64,000 nucleotides of DNA, from positions 735,501-799,500 of the forward strand of contig NZ_CP024034.1 in the NCBI RefSeq assembly GCF_002688585.1, in the 5' to 3' direction. Each line of letters starts with the position of its first letter. Position 1 is the stretch's first letter. Positions 8,885-17,492 of the stretch are shown piece by piece. Both the position numbers and the translations under genes were made by a program. The notes below the pieces were generated by a model. The model was not told where the DNA came from, did no database searches, and saw nothing but the letters and a program-made list of their open reading frames with translations. The stretch comes from Candidatus Fonsibacter ubiquis. GTDB lineage: Bacteria; Pseudomonadota; Alphaproteobacteria; Pelagibacterales; Pelagibacteraceae.

Positions 8885-9840
8885 TGGAACAAAGTTATTT
8901 TGAAGTTTTAAGACCAGGCATTAATTCAACATTTCAAGATAGAGGAAGATTTGGTGTGCAGTATATGGGGCTAGCTCCAGGTGGCGCTATGGATTACCAA
9001 TCTTTTCTGCTTTCTAATGTTTTATTAAACAATGAAAAAAATACTGGAACAATAGAATTTGCTTACCAAGGTCCTTTGCTAAAATTAATAAAAGGTAAAA
9101 CTAAAATTGCAATTACGGGAAATGTTTTTTTTAAAATATATTCTCAAAAAGGAGAAGTAATTGGTGAAACTTACCGCACGTATGATCTAAATGAAGGTGA
9201 TCAATTAGACATTCTTGCAACAAAATCCTCTGTTTATGGGTATTTAAGTATTGAAGGAGGTTTTAAATTAAATAAATTTTGCGGATCCGTTTCATCTCAA
9301 CCTCGAGCATTTATTGGTCCTAACGATGGAAAAAAAATTGAATTAAAAGATAAAATCTTAATTATTAAAAACTCCGAAACTAAAGAAAATAAAATAATAA
9401 GAAATATTAAATTTGAAGAAAAAAAAATATTTAGCGTGCTTCCTGGCCCACAATTTCATTACTTTAGTGCGGCTTCTAAAAAAGAATTTTTTTCAACACC
9501 CTATTTAATCACTAAACAAACTGACAGAATGGGAATGAGAGTTTTGGGAAAAAGTTTAGAAAACTTAGTTAATTCCAATATTCCTTCCGAAGGTATTATA
9601 AAAGGAGCAATTCAAGTTCCAGGAGATGGAAATCCAATTATACTTCTATCTGATCATCCAACAACGGGTGGATACCCAAAAGTTGGTTCAATTATTTCTT
9701 CTGATTATGATGACTTAATACAACAAAATTCAAATAAAGAAATTTTCTTCCAACTTGTAACATTAGAAGCTGCAGAGCAACAATTTGCACTATATGTAGA
9801 AAAAATAAAAAGAAAGATTGCAAATATCGAAAAGATATAA
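8884..9840 (+). CDS. pxpC: 5-oxoprolinase subunit C (KipA / biotin-dependent carboxyltransferase-like family)
   Basis: This 318-residue protein opens with the family pattern FEVLRPGINSTFQDRGRFGVQ, followed by LAPGGAMDYQSFLLSN, the GYLSIEGGF block and, near the C-terminus, GIIKGAIQVPGDGNPIILLSDHPTTGGYPKVG. These are the conserved regions of PxpC and of the second subunit of urea amidolyase-type allophanate hydrolases. It follows pxpB with a one-base overlap and ends 9 bases before the convergent aconitase gene. Together with pxpA and pxpB it gives a complete 5-oxoprolinase, so a partial or orphan role is unlikely. Confidence 0.93.
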   Translation: MEQSYFEVLRPGINSTFQDRGRFGVQYMGLAPGGAMDYQSFLLSNVLLNNEKNTGTIEFAYQGPLLKLIKGKTKIAITGNVFFKIYSQKGEVIGETYRTYDLNEGDQLDILATKSSVYGYLSIEGGFKLNKFCGSVSSQPRAFIGPNDGKKIELKDKILIIKNSETKENKIIRNIKFEEKKIFSVLPGPQFHYFSAASKKEFFSTPYLITKQTDRMGMRVLGKSLENLVNSNIPSEGIIKGAIQVPGDGNPIILLSDHPTTGGYPKVGSIISSDYDDLIQQNSNKEIFFQLVTLEAAEQQFALYVEKIKRKIANIEKI

Positions 9841-9849
9841 TTAAAAAAT

Positions 9850-12513
9850 TTAAGCCATATTTCTTAAAACGTACTGAAGAATGCCACCATGTTTATAATA
9901 TTCAGTTTCATTATCAGTATCGATTCTTGAAAGAACATTAATTTTTTTAGAACTTCCGTCTTCAAATAAGAACTCTACAGTTACTTCTTCTCTAGGTTTT
10001 AGGCCTTTTTCAACATTTAGAATATTTATAATTTCAGATCCTTTTAAATTTAAGGTCTTTCTCGAATATCCCTCTTTAAATTGAAGAGGTAAAATTCCCA
10101 TGCCAACTAAATTAGATCTATGAATTCTTTCAAAGCTTTCAGCAATCACTGCTTTAACCCCTAAAAGTTTGGTGCCTTTTGCAGCCCAGTCACGAGATGA
10201 TCCTGTTCCATATTCTTTACCTGCAATTACAACAAGGTCCACTTTCCTTTTTTGGTATTCCATAGAAGCGTCAAATACTGGCATTACTTTTTTATCAGGA
10301 TGAAGCATAGTCACTCCTCCTTCTGTACCTGGCGCCATTTCATTTTTAATTCTGATATTAGCAAAAGTTCCTCTCATCATTACTTCATGATTTCCTCTTC
10401 TTGCTCCATAAGAGTTGAAATCTTTTTGAAGTACTTGATGCTCCATAAAATAATCTCCTGTGGGTCCAGATTTTTGAATAGATCCTGCTGGAGAAATATG
10501 ATCCGTTGTTATTGAATCTGCTAAAATTAAAAGAGGCCTTGCGTTCTTAATTGCTTTAAATCCCTCCGGTTTGTCAGGTAAATTTTCAAAAAATGGAGGT
10601 CGCTTAACATAGGTTGATTTTTGATCCCAATCATAAATACTACTCGCAACTGTTTTAATTTTCTGCCAACTAGCTGGTCCTTCTGAAACATTATCATACC
10701 TCGATCTATACATCTGCGCCGTGATTGAAGTTAAGATTTTATCTGCAATTTCTTTATTTGAAGGCCAAATATCTTTTAAAAATACATCTTTGCCATTTTT
10801 ATCTTTGCCAAGTGCATCCTTATAAAGATCAACCATCATCGAGCCTGCAATAGCATAAGCCACAACTAAAGGAGGTGATGCTAAATAATTTGCTTTTACT
10901 TGTGGATGAACTCTTCCTTCAAAATTTCTATTTCCTGATAGAACTGAGGCAACATATAATTCACCTTTTATAATTGAATTACTAATATTATCATTCAATG
11001 GTCCAGAATTTCCAATACAAGTCGTACAACCATAGCCAACTAAATTAAAACCTAATTGATTTAGATAGGTATCAAGTCCAGCTTTTTCTAAATAATCTGT
11101 AACTACTTTTGAACCTGGCGCAAGTGAGGTTTTAACCCAAGGCTTAGAAGACAATCCTTTTTCAATTGCTTTTTTAGCAAGAAGTCCTGCAGCAATTAAA
11201 ACGCTAGGGTTAGAAGTATTTGTACAAGATGTGATTGCGGCAATGACAATATTTCCATCTTTTAATTTATAATTTGCATTTTCAACTGGATATTCTTTTA
11301 AAGCTGTTCTTTTTATAGTTTCTTTAAAATTTTTATCAAAATCTTTTGCAGCATCTGTTAATAACACTTTATCCTGAGGGCGTTTTGGTCCTGCAATTGT
11401 TGGCGCCACTGTGCTCACATCTAGGCTTAAAGTATCAGTAAATACCATGCCAGAACTAGTCCATAGTCCCTGCTCTTTTGCATAAACTTCTATAAGTTTA
11501 ATTAAATCTTTATCTCTTCCAGTAAATTCTAAATATTTTAATGTCTCTTCATCAATTGGAAAAAATCCACAAGTCGCACCGTATTCCGGAGCCATGTTTG
11601 CTATAGTTGCTCTATCTGCTAAAGATAAATTTTTTAAACCCTCGCCATAAAACTCGACAAATTTTCCAACTACGCCTTTTTTTCTTAACATTTGTGTAAC
11701 TGTTAAAACTAAATCTGTTGCAGTTGTGCCTTCTGGTAATTTTCCTTTAACTTCAAATCCAACAACCTCAGGAATTAACATAGAAATAGGCTGTCCCAAC
11801 ATTACAGCCTCAGCTTCAATTCCTCCAACTCCCCAACCTAAAACAGAAAGACCATTTACCATTGTTGTGTGACTATCAGTGCCCACTAAAGTATCTGGAT
11901 AAGCAGTCAATTCTCCATTCATTTCAGATGACCAGACTACTTTTGATAAATATTCTAAATTAACTTGATGACAAATTCCTGTGCCTGGAGGTACCACTTT
12001 AAAATTATCAAATGCTTGCTGTCCCCATTTTAAAAAAGAATATCTTTCCCCATTTCTTGAAAATTCTTTTTCAACATTTAAATCAAATGAATCTTTATTG
12101 GCATAATTATCAACCATCACAGAATGGTCTATTACTAAGTCTACTTGTGATAATGGATTAATTTTTTTTGGATCTTTATTCTTTGCCTTAACTGCATCAC
12201 GCATTGCCGCTAGATCTGCAACTGCTGGAATTCCTGTATAATCCTGCATTAAAACTCGAGCGGGACGATATGCAATTTCAGTATCTGAAGTTTTATTATT
12301 TAACCAACTTTGAATAGCATTAATCTGTGTTTTATCTACTGTGCTGTTATCTTCATAACGGAGTAAATTTTCTAATAAAACTTTAAGAGACTTTGGTAGT
12401 TTACTTATATCTTTAAGTCCATTCTTCTCAGCCTCTGTAAGGCTGTAAATTACATAATCTTTTCCATTAACTTTGATTGTTTTTTTTGATTTAAAAGAAT
12501 TAACTTTGCTCAT
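9850..12513 (-). CDS. acnA: Aconitate hydratase A
   Basis: This 887-residue protein has the length and order of AcnA/IRP-type aconitases. The three [4Fe-4S] ligands are visible as ITSCTNTSNPSV and GYGCTTCIGNSGPL; the substrate-binding TLVGTDSHTTMVNGLSVLGWGVGG and the C-terminal swivel domain with GKEYGTGSSRDWAAKG are intact. It interconverts citrate and isocitrate in the TCA cycle. It begins 15 bases after the DUF1850 gene on the same strand, so it may be transcribed from the upstream TAXI-TRAP operon as well as from its own promoter. Confidence 0.97.
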   Translation of the reverse strand: MSKVNSFKSKKTIKVNGKDYVIYSLTEAEKNGLKDISKLPKSLKVLLENLLRYEDNSTVDKTQINAIQSWLNNKTSDTEIAYRPARVLMQDYTGIPAVADLAAMRDAVKAKNKDPKKINPLSQVDLVIDHSVMVDNYANKDSFDLNVEKEFSRNGERYSFLKWGQQAFDNFKVVPPGTGICHQVNLEYLSKVVWSSEMNGELTAYPDTLVGTDSHTTMVNGLSVLGWGVGGIEAEAVMLGQPISMLIPEVVGFEVKGKLPEGTTATDLVLTVTQMLRKKGVVGKFVEFYGEGLKNLSLADRATIANMAPEYGATCGFFPIDEETLKYLEFTGRDKDLIKLIEVYAKEQGLWTSSGMVFTDTLSLDVSTVAPTIAGPKRPQDKVLLTDAAKDFDKNFKETIKRTALKEYPVENANYKLKDGNIVIAAITSCTNTSNPSVLIAAGLLAKKAIEKGLSSKPWVKTSLAPGSKVVTDYLEKAGLDTYLNQLGFNLVGYGCTTCIGNSGPLNDNISNSIIKGELYVASVLSGNRNFEGRVHPQVKANYLASPPLVVAYAIAGSMMVDLYKDALGKDKNGKDVFLKDIWPSNKEIADKILTSITAQMYRSRYDNVSEGPASWQKIKTVASSIYDWDQKSTYVKRPPFFENLPDKPEGFKAIKNARPLLILADSITTDHISPAGSIQKSGPTGDYFMEHQVLQKDFNSYGARRGNHEVMMRGTFANIRIKNEMAPGTEGGVTMLHPDKKVMPVFDASMEYQKRKVDLVVIAGKEYGTGSSRDWAAKGTKLLGVKAVIAESFERIHRSNLVGMGILPLQFKEGYSRKTLNLKGSEIINILNVEKGLKPREEVTVEFLFEDGSSKKINVLSRIDTDNETEYYKHGGILQYVLRNMA

Positions 12514-12528
12514 AAATAAATTCGCACA

Positions 12529-12894
12529 TTATTTACTATCACAAACATATAACTTCAACGGATTATTTTTATTGTTAGGTAGCTCAAAACATTCTCCCTT
12601 AAAACATATTTTCCAATTCTCTATGTTAGCACTAGATGTGGCAAGAATAATCTCATTTTGTTGAATATTTTTTGGTTTATAAACCCACCAACCGTTAACT
12701 AATTTGGAATTTTCGGGTGGTTCCATTCCTGCGCCCGATCCTTTTATTCTGGCCTCTATAATTTCAAATTTATTATTTACAATCTTCCAGTCTTCTTGCC
12801 ATTGAACTTTTTCAACAGAATGGGACCAACTTAGAGTGAATAATGAAACTGCATAGCTGGCTATTTTCAAACTCGATGCAACACAAAGGGACAC
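12529..12894 (-). CDS. DUF1850 protein associated with a TAXI-TRAP transporter
   Basis: This protein of up to 121 residues has the DUF1850 core: FTLSWSHSVEKVQWQEDW near the N-terminus, then a conserved RIKGSGAGMEPPEN segment and a final cysteine pair in CFKGECFELP. DUF1850 genes are commonly found beside TAXI-type TRAP transporters, as here, where it lies 19 bases after the fused permease. The N-terminal hydrophobic stretch suggests export or membrane anchoring. The start is uncertain: the frame begins with GTG at 12894, and a TTG about 8 codons inside would also work. The function is not known. Confidence 0.75.
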   Translation of the reverse strand: MSLCVASSLKIASYAVSLFTLSWSHSVEKVQWQEDWKIVNNKFEIIEARIKGSGAGMEPPENSKLVNGWWVYKPKNIQQNEIILATSSANIENWKICFKGECFELPNNKNNPLKLYVCDSK

Positions 12895-12913
12895 GTATTA
12901 TAATTATAAATTA

Positions 12914-15001
12914 TTAAGTATTTATTTTTTTTTTATTAAACCAGCAATAAATTAAAATAACTGCAATTAAAAAAAATGCAATTTGATCAGTCAAAGGCAA
13001 TGTTATAACTAAAAGAAAAGGAACTAAAAAAGTTACAAACCTTTCAAAAAAATTTAAATCTTTATGATAGTAACCAATAACTGTTATTCCCCAAAATAAA
13101 ATTGCAAGTATGACTTTAATGCAAATATAAAAAACTGAAAAAATATAGTTTAATAAATTGTTTCCATCGTAACCTTGTAGCATTAATTCTGGAGAATAAA
13201 CTGCCATATAAGGAATGACAAATCCTGCCATTGCAACTTTGATTGCTTCGAATGAAATTTTAAGTCCGCTTTCCTTTGCAATTGGCGCTGCAGCAAAACA
13301 TGCAAGAGCAACAGGTGGTGTTAGGTCAGCCATTATTCCAAAATAAAATACAAACATATGACTAACTATTAAAGGCACGCCTAATTTTAATAATGCTGGA
13401 GCTACCACTGCGGATGTAATGATATAATTTGGGATCGTTGGTATTCCCATTCCAAGTATAAGACTTATAAACATTGTAAGAACTAGTGATAAAAAGATAC
13501 TAGTTTTTCCAACATCTATTACTAATCCAGCAATACTACTTGCAATTCCTGTTAAAGTAAGAGTGCCAATTATTATTCCAACTACTGCACAAGCGACTCC
13601 AACTGGAAGTGCAGTTTTTGCTCCTTCTGCAAGTGCGTCTCTACAAGACAAAAGTGTTTCCCTTCCACCTTTTGAAAAAAAATTCCAAAGAAGTAAAATT
13701 ACTAAAATAATTTTTATAACATCCGCTCCTAACTTAAAGAATAATGAGGCTGTAAAACCTAAGATTATCCAAAATATTATTTTTATTATTTTTGATGAAA
13801 ATCCTAATGCAATTGAACTACCTAAAATAAGAAAAGCAGTTAATATAAGTCCAATGCTACCTGAGTAAAGTGGTGTATAACCTGCAAATAGTAAATAAAT
13901 TAAAACCAATAAAGGTAAAACTAAAAACCATTTTTCTTTTATTGCTTTAATTGCAGATGGTAATTCATTTTTTGGAAGTCCTATAAGATTTCTTTTTGAA
14001 GCTTCTAAGTGAACCATCCAAAACGCCGAAAAATAATATAGTAGAGCTGGAATTATTGCAGCTTTTACAATTTCGAAATATTCAACACCTAAAGTTTCGG
14101 CCATTATGAATGCAACAGCGCCCATAACAGGGGGCATTATTTGTCCACCCATTGACGCTGTGGCCTCGACTCCTCCAGCAAATGCGGAGCGATATCCAAA
14201 TTTTTTCATTAAAGGAATTGTAAATTGACCAGTAGTTACAACATTTGCAACTCCAGAGCCCGAAATTGTTCCCATTAATCCAGATGAAACAATTGAAACT
14301 TTAGCAGGTCCTCCTGTGGTATGGCCTACAGTACCAAGAGAAACGTCAGTAAATAATTTTATCATTCCAGCTCTCTCTAAAAAAGAACCAAATAAAATAA
14401 ACAAAAAAATAAAAGTTGAAGAAACATAAGTTGGAACTCCATAAATACCTTCTGTTCCATAAGTCATATGTTCAATTACTGTTTTAAAATCATAGCCTCT
14501 ATGTTGAAAAAGCCCCGAAAGATTATTGCCAAATAAACAATAAAGTAAAAAAACTCCGCAGATAATTGGTAATGCAATGCCCATTATGACCCAAGAAACT
14601 CCGAATACGACTACTAACGCAAGAACTCCAAATACAATATCCATTGGTATTGGATCTCCTGAGCGAAGAATAAGTGGTTTATACTCAATAATTTGATAGG
14701 TCGCCACAGCAACACTAACTAGTGCAATACACCAGCCAATAATTTTAAAAAATATATTTTTTTTTTTTATTGCTAAAACAAGAGGGAATCCTAAAAGTCC
14801 TAAAAAACCAACATGCACTGATCTTAAAATTTGACTAGGAACATCTATAATATGTGCTGCAGTTAATAATTGAAAACTAGAAAAAGCAATTGCTATATAA
14901 AATAATATCTTTCCTTCTAGATTGAGTGGAAATTTTTCTATAAGCGGATCAATTAACTCTACTGAAAGATTATTACCAGTAGAGTTAATTTTTTTATCCA
15001 T
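12914..15001 (-). CDS. TRAP transporter fused permease (DctQM fusion, TAXI type)
   Basis: This 695-residue inner membrane protein joins a small four-helix DctQ-like part (about residues 1-170) to a large DctM-like part. The TRAP core is visible in GSGVANVVTTGQFTIPLMKKFGYRSAFAGGVEATASMGGQIMPPVMGA and, in the second half, GMGIPTIPNYIITSAVVAPALLKLGV and DLTPPVALACFAAAPIAKESG. Such fused proteins pair with TAXI binding proteins and use an ion gradient. The binding protein gene is 19 bases upstream and DUF1850 19 bases downstream. The substrate is unknown; some TAXI systems bind glutamate, glutamine or C4/C5 dicarboxylates. Confidence 0.93.
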   Translation of the reverse strand: MDKKINSTGNNLSVELIDPLIEKFPLNLEGKILFYIAIAFSSFQLLTAAHIIDVPSQILRSVHVGFLGLLGFPLVLAIKKKNIFFKIIGWCIALVSVAVATYQIIEYKPLILRSGDPIPMDIVFGVLALVVVFGVSWVIMGIALPIICGVFLLYCLFGNNLSGLFQHRGYDFKTVIEHMTYGTEGIYGVPTYVSSTFIFLFILFGSFLERAGMIKLFTDVSLGTVGHTTGGPAKVSIVSSGLMGTISGSGVANVVTTGQFTIPLMKKFGYRSAFAGGVEATASMGGQIMPPVMGAVAFIMAETLGVEYFEIVKAAIIPALLYYFSAFWMVHLEASKRNLIGLPKNELPSAIKAIKEKWFLVLPLLVLIYLLFAGYTPLYSGSIGLILTAFLILGSSIALGFSSKIIKIIFWIILGFTASLFFKLGADVIKIILVILLLWNFFSKGGRETLLSCRDALAEGAKTALPVGVACAVVGIIIGTLTLTGIASSIAGLVIDVGKTSIFLSLVLTMFISLILGMGIPTIPNYIITSAVVAPALLKLGVPLIVSHMFVFYFGIMADLTPPVALACFAAAPIAKESGLKISFEAIKVAMAGFVIPYMAVYSPELMLQGYDGNNLLNYIFSVFYICIKVILAILFWGITVIGYYHKDLNFFERFVTFLVPFLLVITLPLTDQIAFFLIAVILIYCWFNKKKINT

Positions 15002-15020
15002 AAACTAAAAAATTTTTAGT

Positions 15021-15962
15021 TTATTTTATTATTCCTTTTTCTTTAAAATATTTCTGAGCCCCAGGATGTAACGGAACTGGCATTCCAACTGTTGCCTTTT
15101 TTATATCAATATCTTTTGCAGCAGCATGTGCGGCGACTAATTCAGGTAAACTTTCAAATACTAATTTTGTCATTTGATAAACTGTTTCTGTTGAAACATC
15201 TTTATGTGTAACTAAAAAATTACCAATAGCAGCTGTTGAAACATTTTCTGCTTGACCTTTGTAAGTATTCGCCGGAATCACTCCCGTAATATATGGAGAT
15301 CCTATTTTTTTAATTATATCAGGGGAGACAGAAACTACCACTACATCCACAGAATTTGCTAAATCTTTTAAGGATGCCACGCCAAGTCCAGCAGATTGAA
15401 GTGTAGCGTCAAGTTGTCTGTTTTTAATTAACTCAACTGACTCAGCAAAAGGAAGATATTCTGTTTTAGCAAGATCTTTGTAACTCATGCCTGCAGCAGT
15501 TAATATCGCTCTTGCATTTAGTTCTGTTCCAGATTTTGGCGCTCCTACAGAAACTCTTTTGCCCTTTAAATCAGCTATTGATTTAATATTTGAACCTTTA
15601 GCCGCAACTATTTGAACATAATTTGGGTAAATAGCAGCGATACCTCTTAATTTATCTAACTTACCTTTAAATCCGACTTCTTCATTTCCTTCCCAAGCAA
15701 ATTTTAAGGAGTCCCCAAGAACAAAAGCTATCTCACCTTTTCCGTCTTGAAGTAAATTTAAATTTTCAACGGAAGCTTTTGTAGCTTGTACTTGTGTTTT
15801 TGAATTTTTTATTTTATCGCCATAGATTTTTTGTAAACTTACACCTAATGGATAATAAACACCTGAAGTTCCACCCGTTAAAATATTAATAAATTCGGCA
15901 GAATTTGAAGTGCTAACAGTCATTAAAAGTGCACATAAAATAGAAGATATTTTTTTTAACAT
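15021..15962 (-). CDS. TAXI family TRAP transporter solute-binding protein
   Basis: This 313-residue protein has a cleavable signal peptide (LKKISSILCALLMTVSTSNSA) and the mature start EFINILTGGTSGVYYPLGVSL, the mark of TAXI binding proteins. The KRVSVGAPKSGTELNARAILTAAGM block and the C-terminal VGMPVPLHPGAQKYFKEKGI are also typical. It binds the substrate in the periplasm and delivers it to the fused permease encoded just downstream. It is the first gene of the operon; the 160-base spacer upstream is shared with the divergent msrB and probably contains both promoters. Confidence 0.93.
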   Translation of the reverse strand: MLKKISSILCALLMTVSTSNSAEFINILTGGTSGVYYPLGVSLQKIYGDKIKNSKTQVQATKASVENLNLLQDGKGEIAFVLGDSLKFAWEGNEEVGFKGKLDKLRGIAAIYPNYVQIVAAKGSNIKSIADLKGKRVSVGAPKSGTELNARAILTAAGMSYKDLAKTEYLPFAESVELIKNRQLDATLQSAGLGVASLKDLANSVDVVVVSVSPDIIKKIGSPYITGVIPANTYKGQAENVSTAAIGNFLVTHKDVSTETVYQMTKLVFESLPELVAAHAAAKDIDIKKATVGMPVPLHPGAQKYFKEKGIIK

Positions 15963-16122
15963 ATCTGACCTTTAAATTAGTTTGTGAAGTTATTAGATTA
16001 TAAAAATTACTAAAAGACAATTACTTTTTGTTCAACTTGGAGTAGTATAAAAAATAAATCAAAAGATTATTCGCATAACTATTAAATTATTAAATTTTAA
16101 TTAAGAATTAATTTCAAATTTT

Positions 16123-16524
16123 ATGAAATATAAAATTAATAAATCTGAAACCGAATGGCAAAACATTTTGTCTGAAAGTGAATACAAGATTCTTCGTCAA
16201 GAAGGAACGGAACGTGCATTTACAAATATGCTTTGTAATGAAAATAGAGATGGTAATTATTATTGTAAAGGCTGCAATTCAAAATTATTTAGCTCTAAAA
16301 TGAAATTTGACAGCGGTACAGGTTGGCCATCTTTTTTTGAATCGTATAAGAATGTTTTTGATACAAGCACAGATTATAAATTAATTTATCCTAGAACTGA
16401 ATATCATTGCGCTAGATGTGGTGGTCATCATGGACATTTATTTGATGACGGTCCAGAACCCACAAATAAAAGATACTGCAATAATGGAACTGCTCTAAAG
16501 TTTGTTCCGGAAAAGGTAGATTAG
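16123..16524 (+). CDS. msrB: Peptide-methionine (R)-S-oxide reductase
   Basis: This 133-residue MsrB has both zinc CxxC pairs (Cys48/Cys51 and Cys96/Cys99), the SGTGWPSFFE loop, HHGHLFDDGPEPT, and the catalytic Cys119 in RYCNNGTALKF. The enzyme reduces methionine R-sulfoxide in proteins with thioredoxin as the final donor. No signal peptide is present, so it is cytoplasmic, in contrast to the exported MsrA encoded nearby. It is followed after 4 bases by a thioesterase-like gene on the same strand. Confidence 0.96.
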   Translation: MKYKINKSETEWQNILSESEYKILRQEGTERAFTNMLCNENRDGNYYCKGCNSKLFSSKMKFDSGTGWPSFFESYKNVFDTSTDYKLIYPRTEYHCARCGGHHGHLFDDGPEPTNKRYCNNGTALKFVPEKVD

Positions 16525-16528
16525 TTAT

Positions 16529-16921
16529 ATGAGTATATCATCTGAAGTAAGCAAAAAAGGTTTTATAAAATATATTGGCGGTATTGAATTTAAAAAAATT
16601 TCGGAAAATAATTTTGAGTTTATATCAAAAGTTCAAAAATTTAATTTAAACTCCTCTGGTATAAGTCATGGTGGTTATTTAGCTTCAATTCTAGACAGTG
16701 GGATGGGTTCTGCTGCGCATAAGATAATTGATGAAGGAAAAAGATGCGTGACTATTTCTCTAGATATAAAATTTATTGGTACTTCTAAAGAAAATGATAT
16801 CTTGATTGGTAAAGTAGTTATTAGTAAAAAAACTCAATCTCTGATTTTTGTAGAGGCAAAATTGTTTAATTCTGAACAAGTTATTGCAACTGCATGTGGA
16901 ATTTGGAAAATCTTAAAATAA
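16529..16921 (+). CDS. PaaI-type hotdog thioesterase
   Basis: This 130-residue protein has the hotdog-fold pattern of the PaaI family: the ISHGGYLASILDSGMGSAAH central helix region, TISLDIKFIGTSKENDILIGK and a final strand. Such proteins hydrolyse acyl-CoA thioesters, often phenylacetyl- or short-chain hydroxyacyl-CoA. It lies 4 bases after msrB and ends 1 base before the convergent msrA. The acyl group it acts on cannot be read from the sequence, and it may serve general CoA recycling. Confidence 0.85.
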   Translation: MSISSEVSKKGFIKYIGGIEFKKISENNFEFISKVQKFNLNSSGISHGGYLASILDSGMGSAAHKIIDEGKRCVTISLDIKFIGTSKENDILIGKVVISKKTQSLIFVEAKLFNSEQVIATACGIWKILK

Positions 16922-16922
16922 A

Positions 16923-17492
16923 TTACCTCCAAACTTCTTTTAGTCTCTCCATTCTTCTGCAACCAATTACATAAGCAAAATAATCTGATGGATTTTTTTT
17001 GTAATACTGCTGATGATAGTCTTCAGCTGGATAAAAATTTTTAAATTCTGTGAAAGAGGTTTTAATTTTATTAATTTTAATTGATTTTAACTCTTTAATT
17101 GACTGATCAATTAATTTTCTTTCTTGATCGTCTTGATAAAATATAGCGGAGGCATAGGATTTACCTCGATCACAAAATTGACCATAACCATCATACGGGT
17201 CGATATTTACCCAGAAATTTTTAAGTAGTTCTGAATAAGTTATTTTTTTAGGATCATAAGAAACTTTTACTGTCTCTATGTGACCTGTGCGACCAGTAAT
17301 AACTTGTTGGTAAGTAGGATTTGGGACTTTTCCACCGCTATATCCAGAAATTACAAAATTTACTCCCTCTAATTTATCAAATACTGGCTCCATACACCAA
17401 AAACAACCACCAGCAAAATATGCAAATTTTTCTTTGGAATAAATACTTTGATTAAAAAAAAGTAAAAAAAATATTAAAAATAATTTTTTCAA
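16923..17492 (-). CDS. msrA: Peptide-methionine (S)-S-oxide reductase, exported form
   Basis: This 189-residue MsrA has GGCFWC at residues 28-33 with catalytic Cys30, the GYSGGKVPNPTYQQV block and EDYHQQYYKKNP. A clear signal peptide (KKLFLIFFLLFFNQSIYSK) precedes the domain, so it should act in the periplasm, where it reduces methionine S-sulfoxide. The start is TTG at 17492, overlapping the glaH stop by 4 bases (TTGA); the signal peptide supports this start. It is the last gene of the lysE-azlC-azlD-glaH-msrA run and is convergent with the thioesterase gene. Confidence 0.92.
   Translation of the reverse strand: MKKLFLIFFLLFFNQSIYSKEKFAYFAGGCFWCMEPVFDKLEGVNFVISGYSGGKVPNPTYQQVITGRTGHIETVKVSYDPKKITYSELLKNFWVNIDPYDGYGQFCDRGKSYASAIFYQDDQERKLIDQSIKELKSIKINKIKTSFTEFKNFYPAEDYHQQYYKKNPSDYFAYVIGCRRMERLKEVWR

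Noticed and set aside
8207-9840. pxpB and pxpC as KipI/KipA sporulation regulators or urea amidolyase subunits
   Set aside because: pxpA is adjacent and no urea carboxylase or biotin domain is present, so 5-oxoprolinase explains the set better.
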